Positions 47,701-57,675 of a stretch of 64,000 nt of DNA are shown here, piece after piece. The DNA comes from Tachypleus tridentatus (taxonomy: Eukaryota; Arthropoda; Merostomata; Xiphosura; Limulidae). The stretch covers positions 142,468,127 through 142,532,126 of the forward strand of contig NC_134833.1 in the NCBI RefSeq assembly GCF_004210375.1. Direction: 5' to 3'. Below the pieces are notes generated by a model, which worked only from the letters and a program-made list of their open reading frames with translations, was not told the DNA's origin and ran no database searches. How positions within the stretch are numbered: the first letter of the stretch is position 1; the number at the start of each line of letters is the position of its first letter. The position numbers and the translations under genes were made by a program.

Positions 47701-50700
47701 TAGAGTAACCTTACTTAGAAGTTGATAAGGAACAAATTAAGAAGTTTCTCCACTCTAATGACTAGTATTCCTCTGAAGCAACACGATAAAACACTAGCTA
47801 CGTTTGTCTGCTAATGTCGACCAGGTTAGATCCAGTTCTTAATTATTTATATCTATATTATTTATAAATTTGTTGATGTAATCTTTTGTTACTTGGACTA
47901 GTGTTACGAGTTTAGCTGGATTTGTCTGAAGCATTATAGATGACTTTGGTTAGGTCTGTCTGACTCAACATGTATAATTGTGGTTAATTCTACATGATTT
48001 TGGCTAGGTCTGTCTGACTCAACATGTATAATTGTGGTTAATTCTACATGATTTTGGCTAGGCCTGTCTGACCCAACAATTATGGTCTTTAGGTAGGTCT
48101 ATTCGACCCAGAACGAGTGATTATGGCCAGTTCTATCTAACGAAACTATTTATATATATTTTTAATTTAACATATCTACAACCCACACATTCTGTTAAAT
48201 CTATTGCGGCCTTCGATGTGCCACTTTTGTAAGTTATATTTTATCTCCAAAATAGATATTACTTCAATGTAACGAGTAATATATCTTACACACACACTTA
48301 TAAATGCTGATATACAATATGGATTATCTTATAAAATTCTCGTAAGTTACTAGACAAACAATGTTTTATACCTACCGATTGTTGTAACAACAGTTATTGC
48401 AAAGAAAAAGGAATTGTAAAAACTCCAGTTGAGATGAGTATTGTTTCCGTAATCATCCATTAAGTTTTTACTCCTCGCCTCCGCTAGGTGGTGCACCAGT
48501 CTTTGGATGTCTCCTTCAGTAAAGTTTGGATGATTCATTCGTAATAGTTTATCTGTCTCAAAGAGCAAATTAATTACTTAGTTTCATTGGCTAATTGATG
48601 TTTACACAAGAAAGCATGATAAGACTTCTCATTACAACTAATAAATTAATAACCTTTTCCCAATTATTGATGTTAGCAGTGCAATGCATCTTGTTTCTCA
48701 AAATGATGGAGAAGGCGAGCTAACATTAGTAAACAGAAAAAAAAATAACAGTGTTTGCTAGAGCTGTAACTAGGATATTCAGTAGCAAAAGAAAAAAATC
48801 GAAACAAATGTAAGAGTGTAGTTAAAAATAATTTAATGATTGGTAATTAGGGGCAAGGTTCTGAAACCCTTTAAGTTCCAAATACTTGTCATATGTATGT
48901 GACAAGTGGGTATCACGGTTACTAACCTACACAATCACATAATTCTAATTTTAAATTAGTAACTATTTTATTATCAAATAATACATAAACAATAGAATAC
49001 CTACTGATTAATAATAAGAATTTGATGATTGTTTATATTGCTAACCATGGCAACGCCACCAACTTACCTTGACTACTTAAAGTACTGTTATAGCCACTGA
49101 TTTTGTAAGGAATTTAGATATTTAAGAAATTAATCAGTATAATTATTGCTAGTTAATAATCAGAATTAGGTGCTAACCTAATCACGACAACGATCCATTT
49201 AAGCCTTATTTTAACATTTTTGCGCGAGCTAGCAGCACAATTCTTCAGGATATTTTCTCCCAACAGCACAGTGTCGAAATAATTAATTAGTACGAACTGC
49301 ATAACACGGTGTTAAGCACACCTCACAAACAATATTAATAATCTAGGAGCATGCTTATTCTATTGAGTATTTCTCTAGATGTATATCGTGCACTTCGTGG
49401 CTATTTTGATGATGAAAGCCACTTAGCTAAATGTCATTTAGGTTTAACAAGGGGAAAAAAAACGAGATTACACTGGAACCAACCAAATTATTTTTAATCG
49501 AACTTTAGATTAAGTATTTTGTTATTACTGTTTTCATGACATAATAATATGGAGACACAAATCAGAGGACATACATATATTTTACAGTAATCTCAATGGT
49601 TTCCAAAAATACACCACTGCATGAGTTTAAACATAATTTAAAATGGAAGGATAGAATAATACCAAACAGTTAGTCTGACCCAAATTTAAGTTGTTCCATA
49701 ACTGTCAGAGCCAAGTAAGACATTTGCTACATGGTTCTATTACCACCCGCTGTACCGAGGCTTTACAGTAGCTGTGTTGGGGTTTGGAAAATATACCGTA
49801 ACAGGCGAGAAACGCTTGCCAGAAAACACAGTCCTGCCGCGATCATATAGCTAACACTTAGACAAGAAAAAAAAGCTGAAAAATTGGAAACATGACGGTA
49901 AAAATGATGCCCTGTTTGAGATTGCAACTCCTTTCAGTTGAGATCAAACGAACCGACAGTAATGAGTGATGCTCTAGATGGACTTGATAACTGTTTTGCT
50001 GTTGAAGTAGAATACGTCAATGTGTTCGTCTTGTTGTTGCAGACTTTAAAATTTTAGCATGATAAAATAAAATGGTACAAAGATACAATTAGAGCGAATT
50101 CAGACTTTTAATGCTTTACTAGGTATTACTCTGTCTGTACTTTGAGAGTTAGAACTCTCATGTAGAAATGGCGCGTATTCTCTATTATCCAGTGCACCGC
50201 TGATCTATGACTGAAAAATATTCCAAACAAAGCTAAAGATTCATCATGGTTGAAACGAACGTTACACAACGAGTGATTTGTTTGTTTTGGAATTTCGCAC
50301 AAAGCTACTCGAGAGCTATCTGTGCTAGCCGCCCCTAATTTAGCAGTGTAAGACTAGAGGGAAGGCAGCTAGTCATCACCACCCACCGCCAACTCTTGGG
50401 TTACTCTTTTACCAACGAATAGTGGGATTGCCCATCACAATATAACGCCCCCATGGTTGAAAGAGCGAGCATGTTTAGCGCGACGCGGGCACGAACCCGC
50501 GACCCTCGGATTACGAGTCGCACGCCTTACGCGCTAGGCCATGCCAGGCCTACACAACGAGTGAATGACATTGAAATGCTACTGTTAAAACATATTACAT
50601 TGTTACTAAAGAAACATGTTTATAAACAAATTTTGTGTTGTAAATTATTACGAAACATTATACTAGAGTTCCTTATAAAGTGGACAGTTCTTCTGTGTCA

Positions 50701-53700
50701 AAGTCTAAAGATATACGACTTTAGCTAGGCCTTCCTGACACATTTTGTATGATTTCATCTAGGCCTTCCCGGTCTAACGAGTGTGGTTTTAGCTAGGCTT
50801 ACCTGACCTACCAAGTATGATTTCAGTTAGGCCTGCCCGATCTAACAAGTGTGGTTTTAGCTAGGCTTACCTGACCTACCAAGTATGATTTCAGCTAAGC
50901 CTACTCGATCTACCAAATGCGGTTTTAACTAAGGTTACCTAACCCACCGAGTATGATTTTAGTTAGGCCTACTTGACTCACAATGCATACTTTAAGCTAG
51001 ACCTATTTGATCTACCATGTATGATTTTAGTTAGATTTACCTGATTTACGATGTATAATTTAATTAAGTTTATGTGACCCACGATGTATCATATTTCGTT
51101 ACTCCTACATGATCTATTTTGTATAGATCAATTTATTCTTCATACAAAGAAACTTTTTCTTACCTTCCCATGTTTTCCTGGTCTCTTTCAACTGTACTCT
51201 CATTTTCTCCTCTAAAGGTGCTTCAAGAGCCATAAAAACAGCGCCACCTATTAACACGTAGACGATGAAAAGAACCAAGAGGCCAAGGACCTCCTTTTTG
51301 GTCATGGTAATTGTCTAAAGGGAAATTAAAAAGTACACTTAGTCAGATGGAAAATAACTTAAAACATGACGACTGTATAAATTTATATAGATTGAATGTT
51401 CCTAAAACAATTCTGTTTATGTGGTTTTGATATCTTTGCAGTTCTGTTATCTCTGACTACCATCACGTATGTATCACAGATAACTCCTTCAAACTGCCAG
51501 TTCGGTCATGATTAAAAAAAAAAACTTTTGTCGTTTCATTCCGAAGCGAAAAAGTGAAGATGATTTGCAATCAGCACTTCATTACAATAATACATTAAAC
51601 TTGACAATTTATCTGTGTAACACAAACAAGGACACCCAGTGATCTGTACTATGTACATCTGTAATTACATCATAAGCAATACAACATTTAAAACCTATAA
51701 AGGTCACAAAAATTATATAATTCAACTACAAGAACCATCAGTTAATTAGTGATGGCTAATTATATCTAAAGGCCTGGCATGGCCAAGCGCGTAAGGCGTG
51801 CGAATCGTAATCCGAGGGTCGCGGGTTCGCGCCCGCGTCGCGCTAAACATGCTCGCCCTCCCAACCGTGGGGCGTTATAATGTGACGGTCAATCCCACTA
51901 TTCATTGGTAAAAGAGTAGCCCAAGAGTGGCGGTGGGTGGTGATGACTAGCAGCCTTCCCTCTAGTCTTACACTGCTAAATTAGGGACGGCTCGGTGCAG
52001 CGGGCTAGCAAACAACCTACTCACTTAAATACCAATTGAAGAATCCGCAAGCGATTGCGGTCCTATGTTTCTTGACGGAATCTAATGGTGAAAACTAACT
52101 AACTAACTAATTATATCTAAACTACATTCGTGAGGGGATTCCAGTGGTCACTATTATATCTACGTCATTAAAATAAGGGGAACCCAGTGATCACAGTCGT
52201 ATATAAGACTATAAACGTAGTGAATGTTTAGCATCACTTCTATGTCATACATGTAGGGGGAGCCCACAATCACTATTATATTTGCGTCATAAATGATCGC
52301 TATAATCTTACCGTCATACAAGTATGGAAACATGTAGTGACTGTCTCTGGTTTCAAACCGCTGAAAACCATTAGTTCGTTTGACTTACGTTTCCTAAAGC
52401 GAATTGTAATACTTCCTCCTATAATGTTATTTATTTGTGTGTTTGCGTAACTTCACGATTTGTCATGTTGCTGTTGTAAATCGGAAGTAGCTTCTACTGA
52501 TATTTTAATCTGATTTGTTTGATATTAATCACAAAGCTGTATAATGGGTTATCTGTACTCTATGCACCACGGATATCGAAACCCGCATTTGTCTGTTGTA
52601 AGCCTACAGACATACTGTGGTACCACTGGGGGGAAATAGTATTTGAATATATATATATAATCATGTGTGTGTGTGTGTGTGTTTTCTTTTAGCAAAGCCA
52701 CATTGAGCTATCTGCTGAGCCCCCGAGGGGAAGCGAACCCCTGATTTTAGCGTTGTAAATCCGTATATATACCACTGTACTAGCGGGGGGGCACATAACA
52801 TCATACCTCAGGAAAGTAGCAACTTAAATAAAACACAACAACAAAGTAACTTATTAACTGATGTGCTGCTGGAAGTACAGTGAGGAAGAAACAACGGTTC
52901 TTACAGGCTTTTAAGATTTTCTATGTTAATTAGTGAAGTGGAGATATAATCATGCTTTCTATATGGTAAGTTTAATTTATTTTCTTTATTTGTTAACTTA
53001 CTGATGGAGGGTGGAATAACCGTGTCAGTAACTTAACTTACTGATGGAGGGTGGATGGACAGTGTCAGTAACTTAACTTACTGATGGAGGGTAGATGGAC
53101 AGTGTCAATAACGAACATTTGGTCCGTGTGTGTATGCAGTAACAAATATTTATTTCTTGAACGTTTCAAAATATAAATCAAGCAGAACTGGTAAAACGAA
53201 TGCCACAATCCAGACTCCGCAAGTTGCACTTGGAGTGAAAACAATCACCACCCATCATGATTACAAGTTTCGAAATCATCTTATCTGAATTATTCAGTGT
53301 TAAACTTTTGCAGCTTATCTAATATAAATGAACTCCAAACTTCAAATTATAACACAACTCACTATAGTTTGTTCTTTATACTTGTATAACATTGTTTCAC
53401 TATCCTATCCTTTGTTTATTTGGTTTTCTGTAAATTAATTAATTAGTTTTAATTCCGTATTTTAATTAATCTTCGTAAAGTGTTTATACTTTATAAATAT
53501 TTGTACCTAATAATCTACCTTGTTCACTGTAGCTTGGTGAAGATGGGACATGTGTATTCTGAAACGTTCGAGAATCAGATCTTTTTTGTACAAACACGTG
53601 TCGAATGTTCAATCTTACTGCCGTTGCTTTGTTCATCATTAAACTTTAACCCCGTCGAATAAATTTGTTGCTAGTTGTTAGGCTGTTTAGCGTAAGTTCA

Positions 53701-54883
53701 GTGCGGTGTTACCTTCAGGTGCGAATCTTTTTTTTTTTGCTTTTTTTGGAATAGGTTTCCCAACATCTTGGTAGGATATAACTTTTATATGCTAACGTTG
53801 TTCCAACCCTTCAACGGTAATGTACTATATTATGCAATGTGATTAACATAGAAATAAATGTTTTGCAGCTTGATAACATCTGTAAATAATTAAAATAATT
53901 CGGGGTCAACGACCTTCATTGATCGAAACGGTAAATATATAATTATTTTCCCTTATAGTGATTTTTTTTTTATTTAGTTTCCTTATTCAACGTGATTAGT
54001 TTTGTCGCACTTCCGTTACTATACGTCAGTTGCCTAGCAGAAGTTGCTACCCAGTGGTTCTACAACAGCATTTGCTACGTTTCTTCCACTATCTTCAAAT
54101 CATTTTTCCCTAACAGTTTCTAACAGTGTTATCGACACTTATTGTTTACTACACAGAAAAACAACAAATATTTTTTCCTAAAATAATTGATACTAAACTA
54201 AATCTCACACCAACTATTTTTACTTTGTAGAATTACTTCTACAACTTTCTAAAGTAACTCTTACCTTTGATGAACAGTCAAACGGCGTAAATTGCACTGA
54301 AAAATAAACATTATTTTCAGCAGTAATCAGGGCAAGCTGTTGTTTTAGGTCCGCATGCTCATTTATGCTGGGAGAGACGAAATCAGTACACAGTAAAATG
54401 CCAATAAAAATCACAGAAGCGAGTTTTAAAATAGTTTACATAACAGAAACGTGATACTTTCAGTTTCTTTCATTAGTTTTGCTGTTTATTAATTAGCACA
54501 AAGCTACTTTGCTCAGCTAAGATGGGCTATCTGCGCTGTGCTCAAAGCATGGATCGAACCCCGATTTTTAGCGCTATAATCCATTTCGAAAAGTAAATAG
54601 CAACCAAACCAAAAGAAAGTTAAAAATGTACCGCTTACATAGCTTACTCTTAACTATGCATTGTCTAATGAGGATAAGAACACATGTAAGTATGATTAGT
54701 ATTGTTAATTTCTGTGTCGGTAACGTCGTGTCAAAAACTCCAGCAAGAGATGTACTTTAACACATATAAAAGTAATTCCAAACGTAAAGAGTCTTAATAT
54801 GAGCACTTACCATCTGTGTATCTCGTAGTTTTAGGGATCAACGCACTTTGAACAATAACGATAACAGCTCCCGTTTCGGTCAT
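38229..54883 (-). CDS. two-pore-domain potassium channel (K2P/KCNK), 510 aa
   Basis: Exons on the - strand: 54883-54811, 54296-54265, 51314-51164, 48552-48376, 45072-44740, 41543-41314, 38765-38229. All junctions are GT/AG and every phase matches, giving 510 codons. M1 is about residues 44-66. A cap domain follows with sequons at N95, N122 and N127. Pore 1 is TTIGYGH (142-148), M2 about 157-178 (GIPMTGILLAAIGD), M3 about 203-228, pore 2 ATIGFGDY (246-253), M4 about 268-290. The cytosolic tail is 220 residues. Two pore loops in one chain define K2P leak channels, which set resting K+ conductance as dimers. GFGDYVAG and the M2 region resemble TREK/TALK channels; the exact subfamily is unresolved. 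The tail has KARRKR, many serines and SRRHSLPVA. A start at 51305 would give 472 aa; the first two exons are the less certain part. Confidence 0.9.
39200..39480 (+). mobile_element. tRNA-like SINE, family D-like
   Basis: TCTGGCGAGTCCTAATGGTT head and AAGGTTCAAGCCGTAA as B-box-like sequence, followed by a body with CCAGCAGATACTGCTGGCTGG. In the last K2P intron. Confidence 0.6.
39594..39772 (-). mobile_element. SINE family A, 5'-truncated
   Basis: TTTTTAATTTCGCACAAATC through CACATCAGAACGCCCGTA; the tRNA-like head is missing. Confidence 0.82.
40240..40370 (+). mobile_element. tRNA-like SINE, family C
   Basis: CCCCGCTAGTACAGCGGTAA, GTCTATGCATTTACAACGC and GAGGTTCGGTTTCC, then ACTCAGCAGATAGCCCG. 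Confidence 0.72.
40600..40853 (+). mobile_element. SINE family A
   Basis: CGGCACGGCATGGCCAGGTG, TCGAATCCCCCTCGCACC, with a deletion in the 3' half (CTATCTGCAAAATTAGGG). Confidence 0.88.
41774..41823. repeat. 50-bp hairpin-forming inverted repeat
   Basis: CTAGACTGTGGATCTGA (41774-41790) and TCAGATCCACGGTCTAG (41807-41823) form 17-bp arms with one mismatch around a 16-base loop. It lies about 230 bp upstream (on the gene strand) of the K2P exon at 41543. Confidence 0.8.
42470..43200 (-). mobile_element. LINE reverse-transcriptase fragment
   Basis: On the - strand a broken frame contains QLADDVAF (the RT catalytic YADD box, near 43130), then KLKWTPHVNSVKS in the position where Jockey/CR1-like polymerases have a W..H[IV] motif. 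Several stops and shifts interrupt it. A direct 45-bp duplication (TTTTTCAATATGTTTTCTGA at about 42752 and 42798) lies inside. In a K2P intron. Confidence 0.6.
43240..44434. other. K2P intron, nothing identified
   Basis: Non-coding sequence with no family A-D SINE seen. A T-run lies near 43841. Confidence 0.4.
44435..44690 (+). mobile_element. SINE family A, internally deleted
   Basis: CCCGGTATGACCAGGTGGTT head, CACGGGTTGGGATACCTG, CACATGCTCGCCGTGGG (lacking CCTTTCAG), and the usual 3' end. It ends about 50 bp downstream, on the gene strand, of the donor at 44739. Confidence 0.85.
45305..45415 (-). mobile_element. tRNA-like SINE, family B, degraded
   Basis: AAGTACAAAGTTTTACAGCT, CTCTGCCCATCGCTG and TTCTGAGTCATCGGGG. 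Confidence 0.5.
45985..46085 (-). mobile_element. tRNA-like SINE, family C
   Basis: TTTTTATAGCAAAGTCACAT, CTGCTGAGTCCACCGAGGG and AATCGAACCCCTGATTTTA, preceded by a short TG run. Confidence 0.75.
47090..47342. repeat. 50-bp tandem repeat, about 5 copies
   Basis: Units of TTGACTGTGGACTATCTTGG, CCTCTGCAGA, CCCATACCTCAATATTG. The open frame over 46990-47277 reflects this repeat, not a gene. In a K2P intron. Confidence 0.85.
47453..47512. repeat. 23-bp repeat, three copies
   Basis: CGACTTGCGACAACGCTCAG, CGACTTGTGACAACGTTCAG and CGAATTGTGACAACGCTCAG in tandem. Confidence 0.85.
47911..48146. repeat. tandem repeat related to the array at 50.7 kb
   Basis: Includes an exact-looking 54-bp duplication (TAGGTCTGTCTGACTCAACA at 47951 and 48005). 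The core GATTTTGGCTAGGCCTG, TCTGACCCAAC resembles the 34-bp unit at 50717-51108. It ends about 230 bp from the K2P donor at 48375. Confidence 0.8.
48600..50276. other. K2P intron, nothing identified
   Basis: AT-rich, no repeat of the four SINE families and no coding frame noticed. Confidence 0.4.
50277..50552 (-). mobile_element. SINE family A
   Basis: TTTTGGAATTTCGCACAAAG through ACGCGCTAGGCCATGCCAGG. A complete, well-preserved reverse copy. Confidence 0.92.
50717..51108. repeat. 34-bp tandem repeat, about 11 copies
   Basis: Period 34 with unit like TTTTAGCTAGGCTTACCTGA, CCTACCAAGTATGA. Two alternating subtypes occur early (CCAAGTATGATTTC and ACAAGTGTGGTTTT), so part of the array is a 68-bp dimer. 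The array stops about 55 bp from the K2P donor at 51163. Confidence 0.92.
51771..51994 (+). mobile_element. SINE family A, 3'-truncated
   Basis: GGCCTGGCATGGCCAAGCGC head through CTGCTAAATTAGGGACGGCT, after which the usual GCGCAGATAGCCC end is replaced by a different sequence. Confidence 0.88.
51995..52112 (+). mobile_element. foreign 3' tail joined to SINE A
   Basis: CGGTGCAGCGGGCTAGCAAA, CAATTGAAGAATCCGCAAGC, TTCTTGACGGAATCTAATGG, closing with an (AACT)n tail. The simple-repeat tail suggests a LINE-derived 3' end used for retrotransposition. Family unknown. Confidence 0.55.
52515..52645 (-). mobile_element. tRNA-like SINE, family B
   Basis: ATCACAAAGCTGTATAATGG, CTCTATGCACCACGGATATCG and TACTGTGGTACCACTGGGG. 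Confidence 0.7.
52672..52800 (-). mobile_element. tRNA-like SINE, family C
   Basis: TTTTAGCAAAGCCACATTGA, CTGAGCCCCCGAGGGGAAGC and ATATACCACTGTACTAGCGG, preceded by a (TG)n run. Confidence 0.78.
52995..53114. repeat. 43-bp tandem repeat, three copies
   Basis: TTAACTTACTGATGGAGGGT, GGATGGACAGTGTCAGTAAC repeated three times with minor changes. Confidence 0.88.
54265..54883 (-). CDS. K2P first two coding exons (N-terminal extension)
   Basis: Exon 54883-54811 starts ATG ACC GAA and gives MTETGAVIVIVQSALIPKTT and RYTD plus one base, donor GATG|GTAAGT. Exon 54296-54265 (32 bp; acceptor TTTTTCAG, donor AAAG|GTAAGA) gives VQFTPFDCSSK. It joins in frame to TIT-MTKKEV at the acceptor CCCTTTAG near 51315. 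Two upstream out-of-frame ATGs precede the first exon's start. The evidence is splice consensus and phase only. The extension lacks a membrane helix and would be cytosolic. Confidence 0.55.
54480..54590 (-). mobile_element. tRNA-like SINE, family B-like, degraded
   Basis: TTAGCACAAAGCTACTTTGC, GCTATCTGCGCTGTGCTC and GATCGAACCCCGATTTTTAG. It lies in the small intron between the first two K2P exons. Confidence 0.55.
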
Positions 54884-55417
54884 ACCACATGTTAATCTAT
54901 CCTTCAACACTTCAGTCTCCGGGTGTAACTTGCTTCCTTGTACATAAACTGTGCCCCCCTCGAATTAAATAAAGGAGTTTCAACAGTAAGAGTCATTACC
55001 ACGTGATATACCCCCATCCCCTCTTGATCAGCAGGGTCTGTTAATTTTGTTGTATTTTTAGGAGCAGAGAGCGAGAAAATTTAACTGTAAGCAGATGATT
55101 TCTGCTTGGCACTTTTCCCGGGGAAAAATATTAAGATGAGTAAGGTCTACAGGTGCTTGGAGACTTCAGTTAACCTCGTTAACGCCCTCACGTGGAACAA
55201 ATGGAAAACAGACTTTAACTTTTGGGTTAATTATCGTCATTATAGGATTTGGGGAGCTATGATTCCCTCAAGAAATCCGTTAATAAATTAATCGGAAGAA
55301 TATATTTAAAAAAAACTTAAAATGATTGTAGTATGGAATCTATAGGATTGCTGTTTATTGTCCGTTCCAATACTATTGCGTAATGAGCTTAGTACACGAT
55401 GACACTATTTGGTCAAC

Positions 55418-55530
55418 AAGAACAAACGAAGAGATACTATTGACTAGCTGTCTTTTCTCTTGTCTATAAACTTAGAGTTATAGACGACAGATGGCTGCTG
55501 TGTAGCTTCGAGAGAAAATTCTGAATACAG
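55418..55530 (+). mobile_element. SINE family A 3' fragment, diverged
   Basis: ACTATTGACTAGCTGTCTTT, TAGACGACAGATGGCTG and GTAGCTTCGAGAGAAAATTC. Confidence 0.5.
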
Positions 55531-55771
55531 CACGTGTCAATTATATAAATAAAATATAAAGTAAATGTCTTTAAAATCACTTAAAATTAAGTATAAGTAC
55601 TAAATAATTACTAATTATACAAACGAAAAACTAAAATTATACGGATAAATTTGTGATAGTAAACACAAATGTTTTGAACCTATTGTTTATGCTGTTTGAT
55701 AAAACTCGTTTGAAAAGTAATATTTCTAACTGTCACCAGATGCCGAAGTTTTGTTTTAGACATCTTTTACT

Positions 55772-55922
55772 CGAATTTCTTACGTCACATTAAATATGCT
55801 CGCCCTTTCAGTCGTGATTAATCTCACTAGTGGTTAGTAAAATAGTAGCTCAAGAGTTGGCGGTGGGCGGTGATGACTAGCTGCCTTTTCTCTAATTTTA
55901 CACTTCTAAAGTAGGGACGGTA
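55772..55922 (+). mobile_element. SINE family A fragment fused to a minisatellite
   Basis: ACGTCACATTAAATATGCTC through CTTCTAAAGTAGGGACGG. The head and the final 3' end are missing, and the 29-bp array starts exactly where GCTAGCGCAG would follow. Confidence 0.82.
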
Positions 55923-57675
55923 GAATGGTACTGAACCAACTCGTAAGATAGAATAATAATGAACCAACATGTCAGGATAGAATGGTACTGAACAAAAACA
56001 TAAGAATAGAATGGTAATGAACCAACAGGTCAGGGTAGAATGGTAGTGAGCCAACAGGTCAGGGTAGAATGGTAGTGAACCAACAGGTCAGTGTAGAATG
56101 GTAGTGAACCAACAGGTCAGGGTAGAATGGTAGTGAGCCAACAGGTCAGGGTAGAATGGTAGTGAAGCCAACAGGTCAGGGTAGAATGGTAATGAACCAA
56201 CAGGTCAGGGTAGAATGGTAGTGAGCCAACAGGTCAGGGTAGAATGGTAGTGAACCAACAGGTCAGGGTAGAATGGTAATGAAACAACAGGTCAGGGTAG
56301 AATGGTAGTGAACCAACAGGTCAGGAGTAGAATGGTAGTGAACCAACAGGTCAGGTAGAATGGTGAGCCAACAGGTCAGGAGTAGAATGGTAGTGAACCA
56401 ACAGGTCAGGGTAGAATGGTAATGAAGCCAACAGGTCAGGTAGAATGGTAGTGAACCAACAGGTCAGGGTAGAATGGTAGTGAAACAACAGGTCAGGGTA
56501 GAATAGTAATGAGCCAACAGGTCAGGGTAGAATGGTAAACAACAGGTCAGGGTAGAATGGTAGTGAACCAACAGGTCAGATAGAATGGTAGTGAACCAAC
56601 AGGTCAGTGTAGAAGTAGAATCAGGGTAGAATGGTAGTGAAACCAACAGGTCAGGTAGAATAGTAGTGAAACCAACAGGTCAGGGTAGAATAATGAACAA
56701 CAGGTCAGGAGTAGAATAGTAGTGAAACCAACAGGTCAGGAGTAGAATAGTAGTGAACCAACAGGTCAGAGTAGAATAGTAGTGAACCAACAGGTCAGGA
56801 GGAATAGTAGAATAGTAGAATAGTAGTGAACCAACAGGTCAGGTAGAATAGTAGTGAAGCCAACAGGTCAGGAGTAGAATAGTAATAGAACAACAGGTCA
56901 GGGTAGAATAGTAAGAAGCAACAGTAGAAGTAGTGAACCAACAGGTCAGTAGAATGGTAGTGAACCAACAGGTCAGGGTAGAATGGTAATGAAGCAACAG
57001 GTCAGGGTAGAATGGTAATGAACCAACAGGTCAGGATAGAATGGTAGTGAAACCAACAGGTCAGTAGAATGGTAATCAACAGGTCAGGTAAAATGGTAAT
57101 GAACCAACAGGTCAGTAGAATGGTAGTGAAGCCAACAGGTCAGTAGAACGGTAAGTGAAACCAACAGGTCAGGGTAGAATAGTAGTGAAACCAACAGGTC
57201 AGTGTAGAATAGTAGTGAACCAACAGGTCAGTAGAATAGTAGTCAACAGGTCAGGGTAGAATAGTAGTGAACCAACAGGTCAGGGTACCAACAGGTCAGG
57301 TCAGGGTAGAATGGTAATGAAGCAACAGGTCAGGTAGAATAGTAATGAAGCAACAGGTCAGGAACCAACAGGTCAACAGGTCAGGATAGAATGGTAGTGA
57401 GCCAACAGGTCAGGGTAGAATGGTAGTGAGCCAACAGGTCAGGGTAGAATGGTAGTGAGCCAACAGGTCAACAGGTCATGAAGCAACAGGTCAGGGTGGT
57501 GGTAGTGAGCCAACAGGTCAGGGTAGAATGGTAATGAAGCAACAGGTCAGGATAGAATGGTAATGAAGCAACAGGTCAGGGTAGAATGGTAGTCAACCAA
57601 CAGGTCAGGGTAGAATGGTAGTGAGCCAACAAGTCAGGATAGAATGGTAGTGAGCCAACGCGTCAGGTTAGAAAG
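55918..57675. repeat. 29-bp minisatellite, about 60 copies
   Basis: Unit GTAGAATGGTAGTGAACCAA, CAGGTCAGG. Variants alternate between GAACCAAC, GAGCCAAC, GAAGCAAC and GAAACCAAC. Shortened units are common in the middle, where ATGGTAG often becomes ATAGTAG. Edge units are the most diverged (for example CAACGCGTCAGG at the right). Reading frames through it (such as 55827-56054 and 56464-56646, - strand) are artefacts. Confidence 0.97.

Noticed and set aside
54265-54957. Plexin-like PSI/IPT exons (TPFDCSS reminiscent of the plexin FYDCSS)
   Set aside because: The two exons join in phase to the K2P exon, no cysteine-rich PSI continuation follows, and the similarity is only a few residues.
55827-56646. 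- strand ORFs rich in Leu/Tyr/His within the minisatellite
   Set aside because: Frames across a 29-bp repeat; unit-length changes break them constantly.
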